Shown: positions 1-8,734, counted from the stretch's first letter. The stretch is DNA of 64,000 nt from Mucilaginibacter aquariorum (GCF_024498135.1 NZ_JANHOH010000005.1:186001-250000), one strand, 5' to 3'. The notes: generated from the letters alone by a model not told the origin. Made by a program: numbers and translations.

Positions 1-45
1 GGTAAAAAGTTTGCGGGCCGAATAGTAAGCAACCTTATATAATTT

Positions 46-1503
46 ATGAAGAAAACGATATACATCCTGTTTGCAGTATTTTTACTAAGCAGGTTTGATG
101 CAACAGCACAATCTGCCGGTGATACCCTGCAAAAGAAAATACAATTAGTAGAGAAAAGCCTGGTTGGTATAATCCAAACAGAAGGGCAGCCGTTATGGAC
201 CATTGAGGAACGCATGAAGCATTATAGGCTAAACGGCGTTAGTGTAGCGGTTATCCATAATTATAAAATGGAGTGGGCTAAAGGTTATGGCTGGGCTGAT
301 GCTGCTAAAAAAATACCGGTAACCGAAAAAACGCTTTTTCAGGCGGCGTCTATAAGCAAATCGTTAAACGGGGTTGGTGTTTTAAAGCTTGTGCAAGATG
401 GTAAGCTTGACCCGGATAAAGATATTAACCAATACCTCACCACCTGGAAATTCCCGTACGATACTGTAGCAAAAAATAAAATAATCACTACCAAAAACCT
501 GCTTAGCCATACCGCGGGGTTAACCGTGCATGGCTTTGGTGGTTATAGTCATAAAGATACCATACCTACCATTGTACAGATCCTTAACGGAGCTAAACCT
601 GCCAACTCAGATCCAGTCCGCTCTATGTTTGCGCCAGGCTTACGGTCCGAATATTCGGGTGGTGGTATTACCATTTCACAATTGATACTGACGGATATTA
701 CACATCAGCCTTATGACAAGTTTATGTATGAGCAGGTACTAAAGCCCATGGGGATGACCAGCAGTACTTACACACAACCCCCGGTTAATATAAAACCTGA
801 GCTATTGGCTACGGCATATCGTGATAACGGCAACGAGATAGAGGGCAAATACAACATTTATCCGGAACAAGCTGCCGCCGGGCTATGGACTAACCCTACC
901 GATCTTTCTAAATATATTATTGAAACGCAACTGGCTTATCAGGGCAAATCAAGTAAGGTGCTTAATCAGGCTACTACAAAATTGAGGCTTACACCTTACC
1001 TGGATAAAGCTGCTGCCCTGGGTGTTTTTATTGATGATCTTGAAGGTACAAAATACTTTCAGCATGGCGGTGCTAATGAGGGTTTCAGATGCCAGTATTT
1101 TGGCAGCCTTGAGGGCGGCAACGGTGTAGTTGTTATGGTAAACTCTGATGATGGGTCTATTATGAACGAAATTATAAACAGCGTAGCTAAAGTTTACAAC
1201 TTTAAAGGGTTATACCGCTCAAAGGTTTATAAAGAAGTTGCTGTGGATAGCGCGGTTCTACAAAGCTATGTAGGGAAATATGAAATGAGGCCGGGCTTTA
1301 ACCTATCCATAACGCGTGAAGGAAATAAATTATATGGGCAGGCAACCGGGCAGGGCAAACTTGATCTGTTTGCTGAAGCGCAGAATAAGTTTTTCCTGAA
1401 AATTGCCCCTATCGAAATAGAGTTTATTAAGGATGATAAGGGGAAAGTTGTAACATGCAGAGTATACCAGGGTGGTGTTAACGATGCAAAAAGGATAGAA
1501 TAA
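46..1503 (+). CDS. Secreted serine hydrolase, class C beta-lactamase/penicillin-binding fold
   Basis: The product is a 485-residue exported serine hydrolase of the beta-lactamase class C / esterase / D-aminopeptidase superfamily. Residues 1-22 form a signal peptide ending in TAQS. The SxxK catalytic motif is at Ser102 to Lys105, the YxN-position motif reads Y203-S-G, and the HxG triad is H340-G-G. The last 90 or so residues resemble the small beta-barrel tail found behind many of these enzymes. The start ATG at 46 gives the signal peptide directly. The next gene follows after 42 bases and also encodes a secreted protein, so the two may be co-transcribed. The substrate cannot be read from sequence. 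Peptides or esters are as likely as beta-lactams, so this should not be called a resistance gene. Confidence 0.85.
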   Translation: MKKTIYILFAVFLLSRFDATAQSAGDTLQKKIQLVEKSLVGIIQTEGQPLWTIEERMKHYRLNGVSVAVIHNYKMEWAKGYGWADAAKKIPVTEKTLFQAASISKSLNGVGVLKLVQDGKLDPDKDINQYLTTWKFPYDTVAKNKIITTKNLLSHTAGLTVHGFGGYSHKDTIPTIVQILNGAKPANSDPVRSMFAPGLRSEYSGGGITISQLILTDITHQPYDKFMYEQVLKPMGMTSSTYTQPPVNIKPELLATAYRDNGNEIEGKYNIYPEQAAAGLWTNPTDLSKYIIETQLAYQGKSSKVLNQATTKLRLTPYLDKAAALGVFIDDLEGTKYFQHGGANEGFRCQYFGSLEGGNGVVVMVNSDDGSIMNEIINSVAKVYNFKGLYRSKVYKEVAVDSAVLQSYVGKYEMRPGFNLSITREGNKLYGQATGQGKLDLFAEAQNKFFLKIAPIEIEFIKDDKGKVVTCRVYQGGVNDAKRIE

Positions 1504-1545
1504 TTTTTATCAAGGGATTGAAACTGTCTTAACGCAATAAAAATC

Positions 1546-2178
1546 ATGAAAATATATAAGGCATTATTTTTCGCGGTAGCTTGTTTATTCGGTATGAATT
1601 GCTTTGCACAGGAGCGTCATCAAAAGGCGGCAGATTTTACTGTAGTTAACCGGCAGTTAAGTTTTGGTGGTGATGGAAGCCTGCACCTTAATGAGGTAGA
1701 TAACGCGGGTATTGCATGGTTGAATAACACGCGATTCAAATATGGCACTATAGAGTTTGATGTTAAGGGCAACGATAAACCGCAGGGTAGTTTTGTAGGG
1801 ATAGCTTATCATGGGCTAAATGATACCACTTACGAATGTGTGTATTTTAGACCGTTTAACTTTTTGGCGGCCGATCCTGTGAGAAAAAGCCATGGGGTAC
1901 AATACATTGCCGTTCCTAAATATGACTGGCCAATGCTGAGGGAGAAATACCCGAATAAGTATGAACAGGCGGTTGTTCCGGCGCCCGATCCTAATGCATG
2001 GTTTCACGCTCGTATTACTGTTACCCCAAAAAAGATAAGTGTGTATGTGAATGGAGTGCAAAAAGCAATGTTGGAGGTTGAGCCGCTCACAAACACAGGC
2101 GGCACAAAAATTGGTTACTGGGTTGGCAACGGTTCGCCCGGCGATTGGAAGAACTTAAAAATAACCAATGCGAATTGA
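1546..2178 (+). CDS. Secreted lectin-fold (concanavalin A-like) protein
   Basis: The product has 210 residues with a clear signal peptide (residues 1-21, ending FAQ). The rest alternates short beta-strand-like segments, with aromatic residues and phrases such as FDVKG, YECVYFRPFNF and VYVNG that are typical of concanavalin A-like/LamG or DUF1080-type jelly-roll domains. It probably sits in the periplasm or outside the cell and may bind or process a glycan. No catalytic residues could be assigned. It lies 42 bases after the serine hydrolase on the same strand, which suggests a shared transcript. The family assignment rests on the overall look of the sequence. Confidence 0.6.
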   Translation: MKIYKALFFAVACLFGMNCFAQERHQKAADFTVVNRQLSFGGDGSLHLNEVDNAGIAWLNNTRFKYGTIEFDVKGNDKPQGSFVGIAYHGLNDTTYECVYFRPFNFLAADPVRKSHGVQYIAVPKYDWPMLREKYPNKYEQAVVPAPDPNAWFHARITVTPKKISVYVNGVQKAMLEVEPLTNTGGTKIGYWVGNGSPGDWKNLKITNAN

Positions 2179-2249
2179 AAGCTCTAATATCTTTAAATTA
2201 CAGTCTAAATTAAAGCATAAAGCTAAATATATTAGTAATTGTCGGTGTC

Positions 2250-2278
2250 ATTTATTAAATTTACCCTGTTTAATAAAT
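2250..2278. repeat. AT-rich inverted repeat before the SEFIR gene
   Basis: A perfect 10-base inverted repeat (ATTTATTAAA at 2250-2259 and its complement at 2269-2278) with a 9-base spacer ends 7 bases before the start codon at 2286. It could be an operator or a 5' hairpin for the SEFIR gene. Its function is not known. Confidence 0.5.
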
Positions 2279-2285
2279 TGATAAA

Positions 2286-3722
2286 ATGGATATTTCCCCT
2301 AAAGTTTTTATTTCTTACAGTTGGACGACACCCACTCATGAAGATTGGGTTATTAATTTATCTGAACGGCTAATGTCAGATGGAGTTGATGTTACAATTG
2401 ACAAATGGAATTTGAAAGAAGGTCAAGATAAATACTCGTTTATGGAATCGATGGTGACATCGCCTGATATAAGTAGGGTTTTGATTATTTTAGATGAAAA
2501 GTACGCAGAAAAAGCTAATGGTAGAAATGGGGGAGTTGGAACCGAGACACAAATTATCAGTCCCCAAATTTACTCAAACGTATCTCAGGAAAAATTTATT
2601 CCAATCGTTTCTGAACGTGACTCAATTGGCGAACCATTTTTACCAACTTATTTAGAAGGTCGAATTTATATAGACTTATCGTCATTAGATTTTTTTGAAG
2701 AAAATTATGAAAAACTATTACGAAATATTTTTCAACGACCGGCATACACAAAGCCCAAAATAGGGACAGCGCCAACTTATCTTTTTGAAAGTAAAATTAC
2801 TACTCCAAGAATATCTGCTTTAAATAAATCTTTGATGCATGTTTTAGATAAACACCCAGAGAGAGTTAACACAATTAGTAAAGATTTCTTTAATGAGTAT
2901 TATCAAGCATTAAAGTTATTTTCACTTAAAGATCTATCAAATAACTCGATTGATATCGGCAGACAAGTAGTGGAAAATTTAAATGAGTATACCGATTTGA
3001 GGAACGACTTCATTTACTTTTTCTCTAAAATAGTTCAACCAGAATTAAAGATAAATAGTGACATAGTTATTAAATTTTTTGAGCGACTTAACTTATTGAA
3101 AGATCCGTTAGATGATAGGGGAAGTTGGGCGCCAAGAGAATTTGCTATTTTTCATTTTATTATACATGAGCTATTTCTATATGTGGTGGCTTTGTCTTTG
3201 GAAGCTGAAAATTATCTGCTTTTAGATGATTTATTCTATTCGCAATATTTCTTGCAAGATAAATATGAAAGATATAAGGAGCCTGTCGGTTTCGAGAAAC
3301 TTTACAATGCCACGGATGTGTTTGATGAATATTATAAACAGACATTTTCAAAAAACTTTTTTAGTTCAATGGCGGATTTAATCGTAAAACGTATACCTGA
3401 AAGTATTGATAAAAACTTATTCATTGATGCAGATTTATTATGTCATTATGTTGCGGTGTTAAATGGTAAAAGGTGGTTTCCCTTAACATACGTTTATAAA
3501 AAGGACAGAAAACCTGAATTATTTCGTAGGTTGAATTCACAACGACATTTTGAAAAAACAAAGGGGTTATTTGGTGTCAAAAATGTCGAAGAGCTTAAGA
3601 TTATGTTGAATGATTTTAAATTAAAAGAAGTGAATAGAAATTATGGGTATAGTAACTCCTTTGACCTTGTTACACCAATTTATAATCTGGTTGATATTGA
3701 TTCAATTGGATCGAGTCGTTAA
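2286..3722 (+). CDS. SEFIR/TIR-type domain protein, candidate defence gene
   Basis: The 478-residue product begins with a SEFIR/TIR-like domain at about residues 5-135. Visible signature parts are VFISYSW near the start, a conserved DKW, GQDKYSFMESMV, a LIILDEKYAEKA strand and helix, and GGVGTETQIIS followed by FIPIV. The remaining 340 residues are mostly helical, rich in Leu, Phe and Asp, and match nothing I recognise. No signal peptide or membrane segment is seen, so it is probably cytosolic. The gene is markedly AT-rich (many 60-base lines hold only 13-17 G/C) compared with its neighbours, which suggests acquisition by transfer. TIR and SEFIR domains in bacteria are linked to immune signalling and NAD hydrolysis. 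Whether this one acts alone as an antiphage protein is inference. No second defence gene lies next to it. Confidence 0.8.
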   Translation: MDISPKVFISYSWTTPTHEDWVINLSERLMSDGVDVTIDKWNLKEGQDKYSFMESMVTSPDISRVLIILDEKYAEKANGRNGGVGTETQIISPQIYSNVSQEKFIPIVSERDSIGEPFLPTYLEGRIYIDLSSLDFFEENYEKLLRNIFQRPAYTKPKIGTAPTYLFESKITTPRISALNKSLMHVLDKHPERVNTISKDFFNEYYQALKLFSLKDLSNNSIDIGRQVVENLNEYTDLRNDFIYFFSKIVQPELKINSDIVIKFFERLNLLKDPLDDRGSWAPREFAIFHFIIHELFLYVVALSLEAENYLLLDDLFYSQYFLQDKYERYKEPVGFEKLYNATDVFDEYYKQTFSKNFFSSMADLIVKRIPESIDKNLFIDADLLCHYVAVLNGKRWFPLTYVYKKDRKPELFRRLNSQRHFEKTKGLFGVKNVEELKIMLNDFKLKEVNRNYGYSNSFDLVTPIYNLVDIDSIGSSR

Positions 3723-3734
3723 AATAAATAAATA

Positions 3735-3764
3735 AAAAGCCCGATGCATTCACGTCGGGCTTTT
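3735..3764. terminator. Bidirectional intrinsic terminator
   Basis: A perfect 10-base stem (AAAAGCCCGA / TCGGGCTTTT) with a 10-base loop lies between the convergent SEFIR gene and the bacilliredoxin gene. The arms supply T-runs in both directions, so it can end both transcripts. Confidence 0.85.
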
Positions 3765-3767
3765 CTG

Positions 3768-3811
3768 TCTTGTATCTTGACTCTTGATTCTTGACTCTTT
3801 CAGTCTTGAAT
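3768..3811 (-). repeat. TCAAGA-rich terminator-associated repeat
   Basis: Read on the minus strand this stretch is built of degenerate units such as GAGTCAAGAATCAAGA. It lies between the bacilliredoxin stop codon and its terminator. Similar text occurs next to terminators at about 7397-7425, 32832-32862 and 34039-34066. Confidence 0.6.
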
Positions 3812-3815
3812 CTTA

Positions 3816-4226
3816 TTAGCAGTATTGTTCAAACGCACCTATCAGATTATCGGCAATCATTTGTGCCGGGCGGCCTTCTATCTGGTGGCGCTCTATAATG
3901 TGAACCAGTTTGCCATCTTTAAACAAAGCCATTGATGGTGACGATGGAGGATAAGGCAGCATCAGGTTACGTGCAGCGTTAACAGCTTCAGTTTCCATGC
4001 CTGCAAAAACGGTTACCAAACGATCCGGGTGTTTTTCGTTAGCTGCTGCAAAACGTGCTGCAGGGCGTGCATTAGCTGCCGCGCAACCACAAACCGAATT
4101 TACCATAACAAATACAGTGCCTTCACTTTTAATAGCCTGCTCAACAGATTGGGCATCCTTTAACTCTTCAAAACCAACTTTGGTTAATTCTTCCCTCATT
4201 GGGGCAACTAAATATTCTGGGTACAT
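3816..4226 (-). CDS. Bacilliredoxin, BrxA/BrxB (YphP/YqiW) family
   Basis: The 136-residue protein matches the bacilliredoxin family (formerly DUF1094) along its full length. The active site is C46-G-C48 in the context NSVCGCAAANARP, which is highly characteristic. Bacilliredoxins remove low-molecular-weight thiols from oxidised protein cysteines. The thiol used by this organism is not visible here, and Bacteroidota homologues may act as general thiol-disulfide exchangers. The expected length is about 140 residues, so the gene is complete. A good promoter lies 26 bases upstream and the gene appears to be monocistronic. Confidence 0.93.
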   Translation of the reverse strand: MYPEYLVAPMREELTKVGFEELKDAQSVEQAIKSEGTVFVMVNSVCGCAAANARPAARFAAANEKHPDRLVTVFAGMETEAVNAARNLMLPYPPSSPSMALFKDGKLVHIIERHQIEGRPAQMIADNLIGAFEQYC

Positions 4227-4251
4227 AATTTTAATTCGCTTAAATTCAATA

Positions 4252-4280
4252 CAAAAATACCAAATTCAAAATAAAAACAA
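4252..4280 (-). promoter_or_regulatory. Bacteroidota-type promoter of the bacilliredoxin gene
   Basis: On the minus strand, TTG at 4280-4278 is followed after 18 bases by TATTTTTG at 4259-4252. This fits the Bacteroidota sigma consensus TTG-N(17-23)-TAnnTTTG. The start codon is at 4226. Confidence 0.65.
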
Positions 4281-4430
4281 CCCCACATCAGAATAATGCG
4301 TATTAATTGACGTTTCGGTTATAATACAACAGAGGGAATAGAAGAGGGTGAAATTTTTATTATATTGCATCGTTAGTTTGTTAACCCCCTAATTAAACTA
4401 TAGAATGAACTTAAAATTTAAGATTTAGGT

Positions 4431-5282
4431 ATGGGAATTATTACAAAAAAAAATAACGACCAGCCAAGGATAGTACAGGTAAAAGCAAGACATTTTAATT
4501 CGCTTAAATTTGCTGTTGCGGCTGTATTAATAGTAGTAATGATACTGATGACCGCCATAGTGCGCTTAAGTACGCAATCGGTACAGCAAAGGCAGGAAAA
4601 CAGCAGGCTACAATCTCAGGTGGCTGCACTACAAGGCCAAATAGATAAAGAATCGCAAGATGAATTGCTGGTTAATGCCGAAAAAGAAGGCAACCGCAGC
4701 AAGGCTGTATCTTATATACAAGATATTCAGGCTAAACTAAAAACCATAAATAATTTCATGAGCAAGCGTGGTTTACGCGGAATATCATTTAGAAAGCTAA
4801 ATGTTGGCGATAAACCCAAAAGCGATACCAAGCTATATGCCGATTTTAGCAATTATCTGGATAGGTTGGTAAACAACATCGCCTTTACCCCAATGGGGTA
4901 TCCAAGGTTAAGTTCTTTCACGTCCTTCTTTGGCTCGCGCGGCAACCCGTTTGATTTCGGCGGAAGTGAATTTCATCCCGGTATTGATTTTGCCGGCCAC
5001 CGTGGCGACCCCGTTAAATGCACAGCCAGCGGCAGGGTTATATTTGCAGGCAGGGCAGGCGGTTATGGCAACTGCATTAAAATACGCCATGCCAATAACC
5101 TGGAAACATGGTATGGCCACCTGTCAAAAATAAATGTTAAAGAAGGCCAGCGTGTAACTGTAGGGGATATGATTGGTAAGGTAGGTTCAACCGGGCGCTC
5201 AACCGGCCCGCACCTGCATTACGAGATCCGTAAGAATGGCCACCCGGTAAATCCAAAACAGTATTTGAGTTTAAATATGTAA
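4431..5282 (+). CDS. Membrane-anchored M23 family metallopeptidase
   Basis: The 283-residue protein has one N-terminal membrane segment (about residues 25-46), then a coiled-coil stretch rich in Gln (about 48-95), then a peptidase M23/LytM domain (about 150-280). Zinc ligands are visible at H182 and D186 (FHPGIDF) and in H261-L-H263 near the end. Such enzymes cut peptide cross-links in peptidoglycan or act as activators of amidases during cell division, on the periplasmic side of the inner membrane. All expected catalytic residues are present. The gene stands alone between a divergent bacilliredoxin gene and a small peptide gene. Confidence 0.9.
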   Translation: MGIITKKNNDQPRIVQVKARHFNSLKFAVAAVLIVVMILMTAIVRLSTQSVQQRQENSRLQSQVAALQGQIDKESQDELLVNAEKEGNRSKAVSYIQDIQAKLKTINNFMSKRGLRGISFRKLNVGDKPKSDTKLYADFSNYLDRLVNNIAFTPMGYPRLSSFTSFFGSRGNPFDFGGSEFHPGIDFAGHRGDPVKCTASGRVIFAGRAGGYGNCIKIRHANNLETWYGHLSKINVKEGQRVTVGDMIGKVGSTGRSTGPHLHYEIRKNGHPVNPKQYLSLNM

Positions 5283-5395
5283 GCTTTACCCGGCGTTCTT
5301 TATCACCTTATTTTTAGAAAATTAAGGGTAAGATTGCTAAGCATTTTGAGTGATAATAAATATTATATTAGCCGAATAATTTAACCTTTATCAAA

Positions 5396-5572
5396 ATGAA
5401 AGAAAACCTAAAAAATGAAGAGTCTAAGAAAAAAGGACAGGTAATTGTTGTGTCAGAAGCAGCCCTGGCAAAAGAGAAATCGGATCTAACACCCAAAGAA
5501 CGATGCGAAGCTGATCATGTTGGAAGATGCGGCGCCTGCGATGACGACGGTACTTTTACTGCCTGTGCATAA
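5396..5572 (+). CDS. Small Cys-rich peptide (58 residues), unknown
   Basis: An open frame of 58 codons begins at ATG 5396 and ends with TAA at 5570-5572. The N-terminal 36 residues are Lys/Glu-rich and leader-like. The C-terminal 22 residues carry four Cys (37, 45, 48, 57), including a CGAC motif followed by three Asp. The stop codon overlaps the start of the next gene by one base (TAATG), a strong sign of translational coupling and so of real translation. The shape resembles a peptide precursor or a small metal-binding protein. No modification enzyme, peptidase or exporter is encoded nearby, so a RiPP assignment is only a guess. Confidence 0.6.
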   Translation: MKENLKNEESKKKGQVIVVSEAALAKEKSDLTPKERCEADHVGRCGACDDDGTFTACA

Positions 5573-5952
5573 TGAAAATAGTTATACTTTGTTTTTGGGT
5601 TATTTTAACTCGCATTGGTTATTACTTTTTAATACAGGGTACCCACCCGGGGCTGTATTATATACAAATGAGTAATTTAAAAGATATCAGTCAGTTTTTA
5701 GCCATTGCTGTTTTCCTGTTTCTATACTATGACAGGCAATTACCCATTAAAATAAAGCGTGTAATTATTTTTGCAATTGTATACTGTTTATCCTTTACGT
5801 GTATCATGTTATACCCTTTTATGAGCAGCGATTTAAGGGTTATTAGCGAATCGTTTTTACTTGCTTATAACGCATTTTGGGCCTATGCGGTAGCAGCTAT
5901 GTTTTTGTATTTAGTATTTGCTTCCGATAACTTCTCAATAAAAAGTGCTTGA
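5572..5952 (+). CDS. Small four-helix membrane protein, unknown
   Basis: The 126-residue product is very hydrophobic, with about four membrane segments (about residues 2-22, 38-52, 62-82 and 95-117) joined by short loops. Its start codon shares one base with the stop of the Cys-rich peptide gene, so the two are translationally coupled and probably work together. An immunity, export or anchoring role for the peptide would fit the arrangement but nothing in the sequence proves it. No family was recognised. Confidence 0.65.
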   Translation: MKIVILCFWVILTRIGYYFLIQGTHPGLYYIQMSNLKDISQFLAIAVFLFLYYDRQLPIKIKRVIIFAIVYCLSFTCIMLYPFMSSDLRVISESFLLAYNAFWAYAVAAMFLYLVFASDNFSIKSA

Positions 5953-6043
5953 GTTGCAACCATCCAGGGCAGTGAAGTTACACCTGTTATGCAATAGGAT
6001 GGTAATGATATGCAATCAATTTCATTAAAATATTTATATTCAC

Positions 6044-6051
6044 TATTTTTG
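6044..6051 (+). promoter_or_regulatory. Promoter -7 element of ahcY
   Basis: TATTTTTG matches the Bacteroidota TAnnTTTG element and lies 19 bases before the ATG at 6071, giving a very short leader. This also argues against the in-frame TTG at 6062 as the start. Confidence 0.55.
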
Positions 6052-6070
6052 CATTTCAAAATTGAATAAT

Positions 6071-7387
6071 ATGTCATCAGTAGAAACTGCATACGTTAAA
6101 AGTAAAGTGAAGGATACTTCGCTGGCCGCCTGGGGCCGCAAGGAAATAGAATTGGCCGAAGCAGAAATGCCCGGTTTAATGGCTCTGCGTAAAGAATATG
6201 GCCCTGCTAAGATATTAAAAGGCGCACGTATTGCAGGTTGTTTACACATGACTATTCAAACCGCGGTATTGATTGAAACCTTGATCGAGCTGGGTGCCGA
6301 AGTTACCTGGTCGTCTTGTAATATATTCTCAACGCAAGATCATGCTGCTGCCGCTATTGCTGCCGCTGGTACCTCTGTTTATGCCTGGAAAGGTATGAAC
6401 GAGCAGGAGTTTGATTGGTGTATAGAGCAAACGCTTTTCTTTGGTGAAGACCGCAAACCATTAAACATGATATTGGATGATGGCGGTGATTTAACCAATA
6501 TGGTTTTAGACCGCTACCCCGAACTGATTGATGGCATTAAAGGTTTATCTGAAGAAACCACCACAGGTGTACATCGTTTATACGAGCGTATGAAAGCCGG
6601 TACATTACCAATGCCTGCTATTAACGTGAACGATTCTGTAACCAAATCAAAATTTGATAACAAATACGGTTGCCGCGAATCATTGGTTGATGCTATTCGC
6701 CGTGCTACCGATGTAATGATGGCCGGTAAAGTGGCTGTTGTTTGCGGTTATGGTGATGTTGGTAAAGGTTCTGCAGATTCATTGCGTAACTCTGGTGTGC
6801 GTGTAATTGTAACTGAAATTGACCCTATCTGCGCATTACAGGCAGCTATGGAAGGTTTTGAGGTTAAGAAATTAGGCACTGCTATTAAAGAAGCTGATAT
6901 CGTAGTTACTGCAACGGGTAACAAAAACATCGTTCGCGAAGAGCACTTCCGTGCCCTTAAGGATAAAGCTATTGTTTGTAACATTGGCCACTTTGATAAC
7001 GAGATTGACATGGCCTGGTTAAACGGCGCTTATGGCAGCTCGAAAATTGAAATTAAACCACAGGTTGATAAATATACTATCGACGGTAAAGATGTTATTG
7101 TATTAGCCGAAGGCCGTTTGGTAAACTTAGGTTGCGCTACAGGCCACCCAAGCTTTGTAATGAGTAACTCGTTCACCAACCAAACCCTTGCTCAGATTGA
7201 GCTTTGGACAAACCGTGATGCTTACGAAAACAAAGTTTACACCTTGCCAAAACACCTTGACGAAAAAGTTGCCCGTTTACACTTAGAAAAAATTGGTGTT
7301 GAACTGGAAGTTTTAGATCAGGACCAGGCCGAGTACATTGGCGTAACTGTTGAAGGTCCGTTTAAACCGGAGTACTACAGATACTAA
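6071..7387 (+). CDS. ahcY: Adenosylhomocysteinase
   Basis: The 438-residue enzyme reversibly splits S-adenosylhomocysteine into adenosine and homocysteine, clearing the product of methyl transfer reactions. The sequence is well conserved from end to end. It shows the LHMTIQTAVL substrate region, the NAD-binding glycine motif CGYGDVGKGSA, and the C-terminal GPFKPEYYRY that reaches into the neighbouring subunit. The ATG at 6071 (MSSVETAYVK) is preferred to the upstream TTG because the TTG lies within 13 bases of the promoter element. It appears to be monocistronic with its own terminator. Confidence 0.97.
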   Translation: MSSVETAYVKSKVKDTSLAAWGRKEIELAEAEMPGLMALRKEYGPAKILKGARIAGCLHMTIQTAVLIETLIELGAEVTWSSCNIFSTQDHAAAAIAAAGTSVYAWKGMNEQEFDWCIEQTLFFGEDRKPLNMILDDGGDLTNMVLDRYPELIDGIKGLSEETTTGVHRLYERMKAGTLPMPAINVNDSVTKSKFDNKYGCRESLVDAIRRATDVMMAGKVAVVCGYGDVGKGSADSLRNSGVRVIVTEIDPICALQAAMEGFEVKKLGTAIKEADIVVTATGNKNIVREEHFRALKDKAIVCNIGHFDNEIDMAWLNGAYGSSKIEIKPQVDKYTIDGKDVIVLAEGRLVNLGCATGHPSFVMSNSFTNQTLAQIELWTNRDAYENKVYTLPKHLDEKVARLHLEKIGVELEVLDQDQAEYIGVTVEGPFKPEYYRY

Positions 7388-7428
7388 AAAAATATTCAAG
7401 ACTTTTAGAGTCAGGAATCAAGATAAGG

Positions 7429-7463
7429 AAAAGGGATATGGTGTGAGCCATGTCCCTTTTTTT
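7429..7463 (+). terminator. Intrinsic terminator after ahcY
   Basis: Arms AAAAGGGA (7429-7436) and TCCCTTTT (7453-7460), extended inside by ATGG/CCAT, are followed by further T residues. A TCAAGA-type repeat lies between the ahcY stop codon and this hairpin. Confidence 0.85.
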
Positions 7464-7555
7464 GTGCCAGCTGGCCGCTGTTCCTTAAATAGCTATGAGT
7501 AGCTATAGTAAGCCGAAAAATCAAATAATATATTTATAGCAATCTATCGGATCTT

Positions 7556-8176
7556 ATGGAAGACAAAGGCTCGGCTGTAAAGGCGTTAATACTTTCCGGA
7601 TTTTTTGCCATACTTGGCACGGTGGTAGGCGGCGTTGTGCAGGGATACTGGAATGTTAAACTTGCCGAGCAGAAGTATCAGTCGGACCTGATACTAAAAG
7701 CACTGGAATCAAGCTCGCCCGATGAACGGTTGCAATCTTTAAAATTGCTGGTACATACCAATTTAATAAAGCAATCAGATGTTAGAGATAGTGTTACCAA
7801 TTACATACTCGAAAAACAAAAGGATCCGGAAACTATACCGCAGGTAAAGGCCGCTGCGTCACAAACCCTCGAGGCACCTATCATAAGTAATGCCCGCATC
7901 TATATATTAGCCGGCAATGCAAATAAAACATCTGCCTTTAATGATCTTAAACTACAGCTTAATTCTGCAGGGTTTAAAATTATGAATGCCCGCACTATTG
8001 TAGACCCCGGCCGACCCAATAACCCGGAGATAAGATACTTTAATCCCGAGGATGAGCAACAAGCAGAAAAACTTGCAGAGTTTATGCGATTTAAATATGA
8101 TAAGGGATATGCTGCAATCTTGTACAAAGATGCAAAAGCCAAACCCGGTTATATCGAAATTTGGCTGGGAAGATGA
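7556..8176 (+). CDS. Single-pass membrane protein with possible LytR_C-like tail
   Basis: The 206-residue product has one membrane segment near the N-terminus (about residues 9-30), a helical middle part, and a C-terminal domain from about residue 118. That domain starts with ARIYILAGNANK, is followed by an L..AGFKI pattern and a YFNPEDEQQAEKLAEF segment. This order resembles the LytR_C/SPOR-like alpha/beta folds that follow an N-terminal anchor in envelope proteins, but the likeness is weak. It is convergent with the DUF5655 gene, leaving 18 bases between them. The function is unknown. Confidence 0.6.
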   Translation: MEDKGSAVKALILSGFFAILGTVVGGVVQGYWNVKLAEQKYQSDLILKALESSSPDERLQSLKLLVHTNLIKQSDVRDSVTNYILEKQKDPETIPQVKAAASQTLEAPIISNARIYILAGNANKTSAFNDLKLQLNSAGFKIMNARTIVDPGRPNNPEIRYFNPEDEQQAEKLAEFMRFKYDKGYAAILYKDAKAKPGYIEIWLGR

Positions 8177-8194
8177 TAACAGATCTTGCGTTTC

Positions 8195-8596
8195 TTACAA
8201 CAACTCATACGATTCCCTTATCCAGCTAAACAATTGCGGCCTTAGCTCAATGGTGTTGCTTAACCTGATGTGGTTCTCAAATTTACCCGCAGTAGCGATA
8301 CTTTTTATTACGGGCGGTTCTATTAATTGCGTTGCCGAGTAAAATTTTAGGTCGAGTACTTTTTGCATGGGGCGGATAACAAAAAAGGTTTGTTTATGCA
8401 CAAACGTAATGCAGTTGGGGGTAGTGCCTACTAAAACATCGGGCCAGTCGGCAACTTCTGCTAGCAGTTTATCAAATAGTAAAAGCAGTTCATCGGGTTT
8501 GCCTTTAAACAGGTCGTCGAGGCTCACCCGTGCACAATAATGGCTTTGGCTTTCGCTTGTCAATTCGCGGTCGCATTTTGGGCAGGTATAAGGCAT
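8195..8596 (-). CDS. DUF5655 domain protein with N-terminal Cys pair
   Basis: The 133-residue protein starts with a short zinc-ribbon-like segment (CPKC at residues 5-8, with a further Cys near residue 22), followed by the DUF5655 domain. The conserved pattern is DLFKGKP near the start, a central VGTTPNCITFVHKQTF, and a C-terminal helix after IRLS. DUF5655 is common in Bacteroidota, and its biochemical role is not established. The gene is divergent from the aminopeptidase gene across a 138-base gap. Confidence 0.8.
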   Translation of the reverse strand: MPYTCPKCDRELTSESQSHYCARVSLDDLFKGKPDELLLLFDKLLAEVADWPDVLVGTTPNCITFVHKQTFFVIRPMQKVLDLKFYSATQLIEPPVIKSIATAGKFENHIRLSNTIELRPQLFSWIRESYELL

Positions 8597-8734
8597 TGCT
8601 TTTAATTAGTTTGGCATAACGAATATATTAAATTATAGTTTGAGTGTTTGGCAGCAGACAACTGCTTGTTTAGTTGTGTTAATATATTTTATTTAATTTG
8701 TACCTTGATGCAGTTTTTAACACCCTCATTAATA

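Noticed and set aside
46..1503. Beta-lactam resistance gene
   Set aside because: The SxxK serine hydrolase fold is shared by esterases and peptidases; no sequence feature marks it as a true beta-lactamase.
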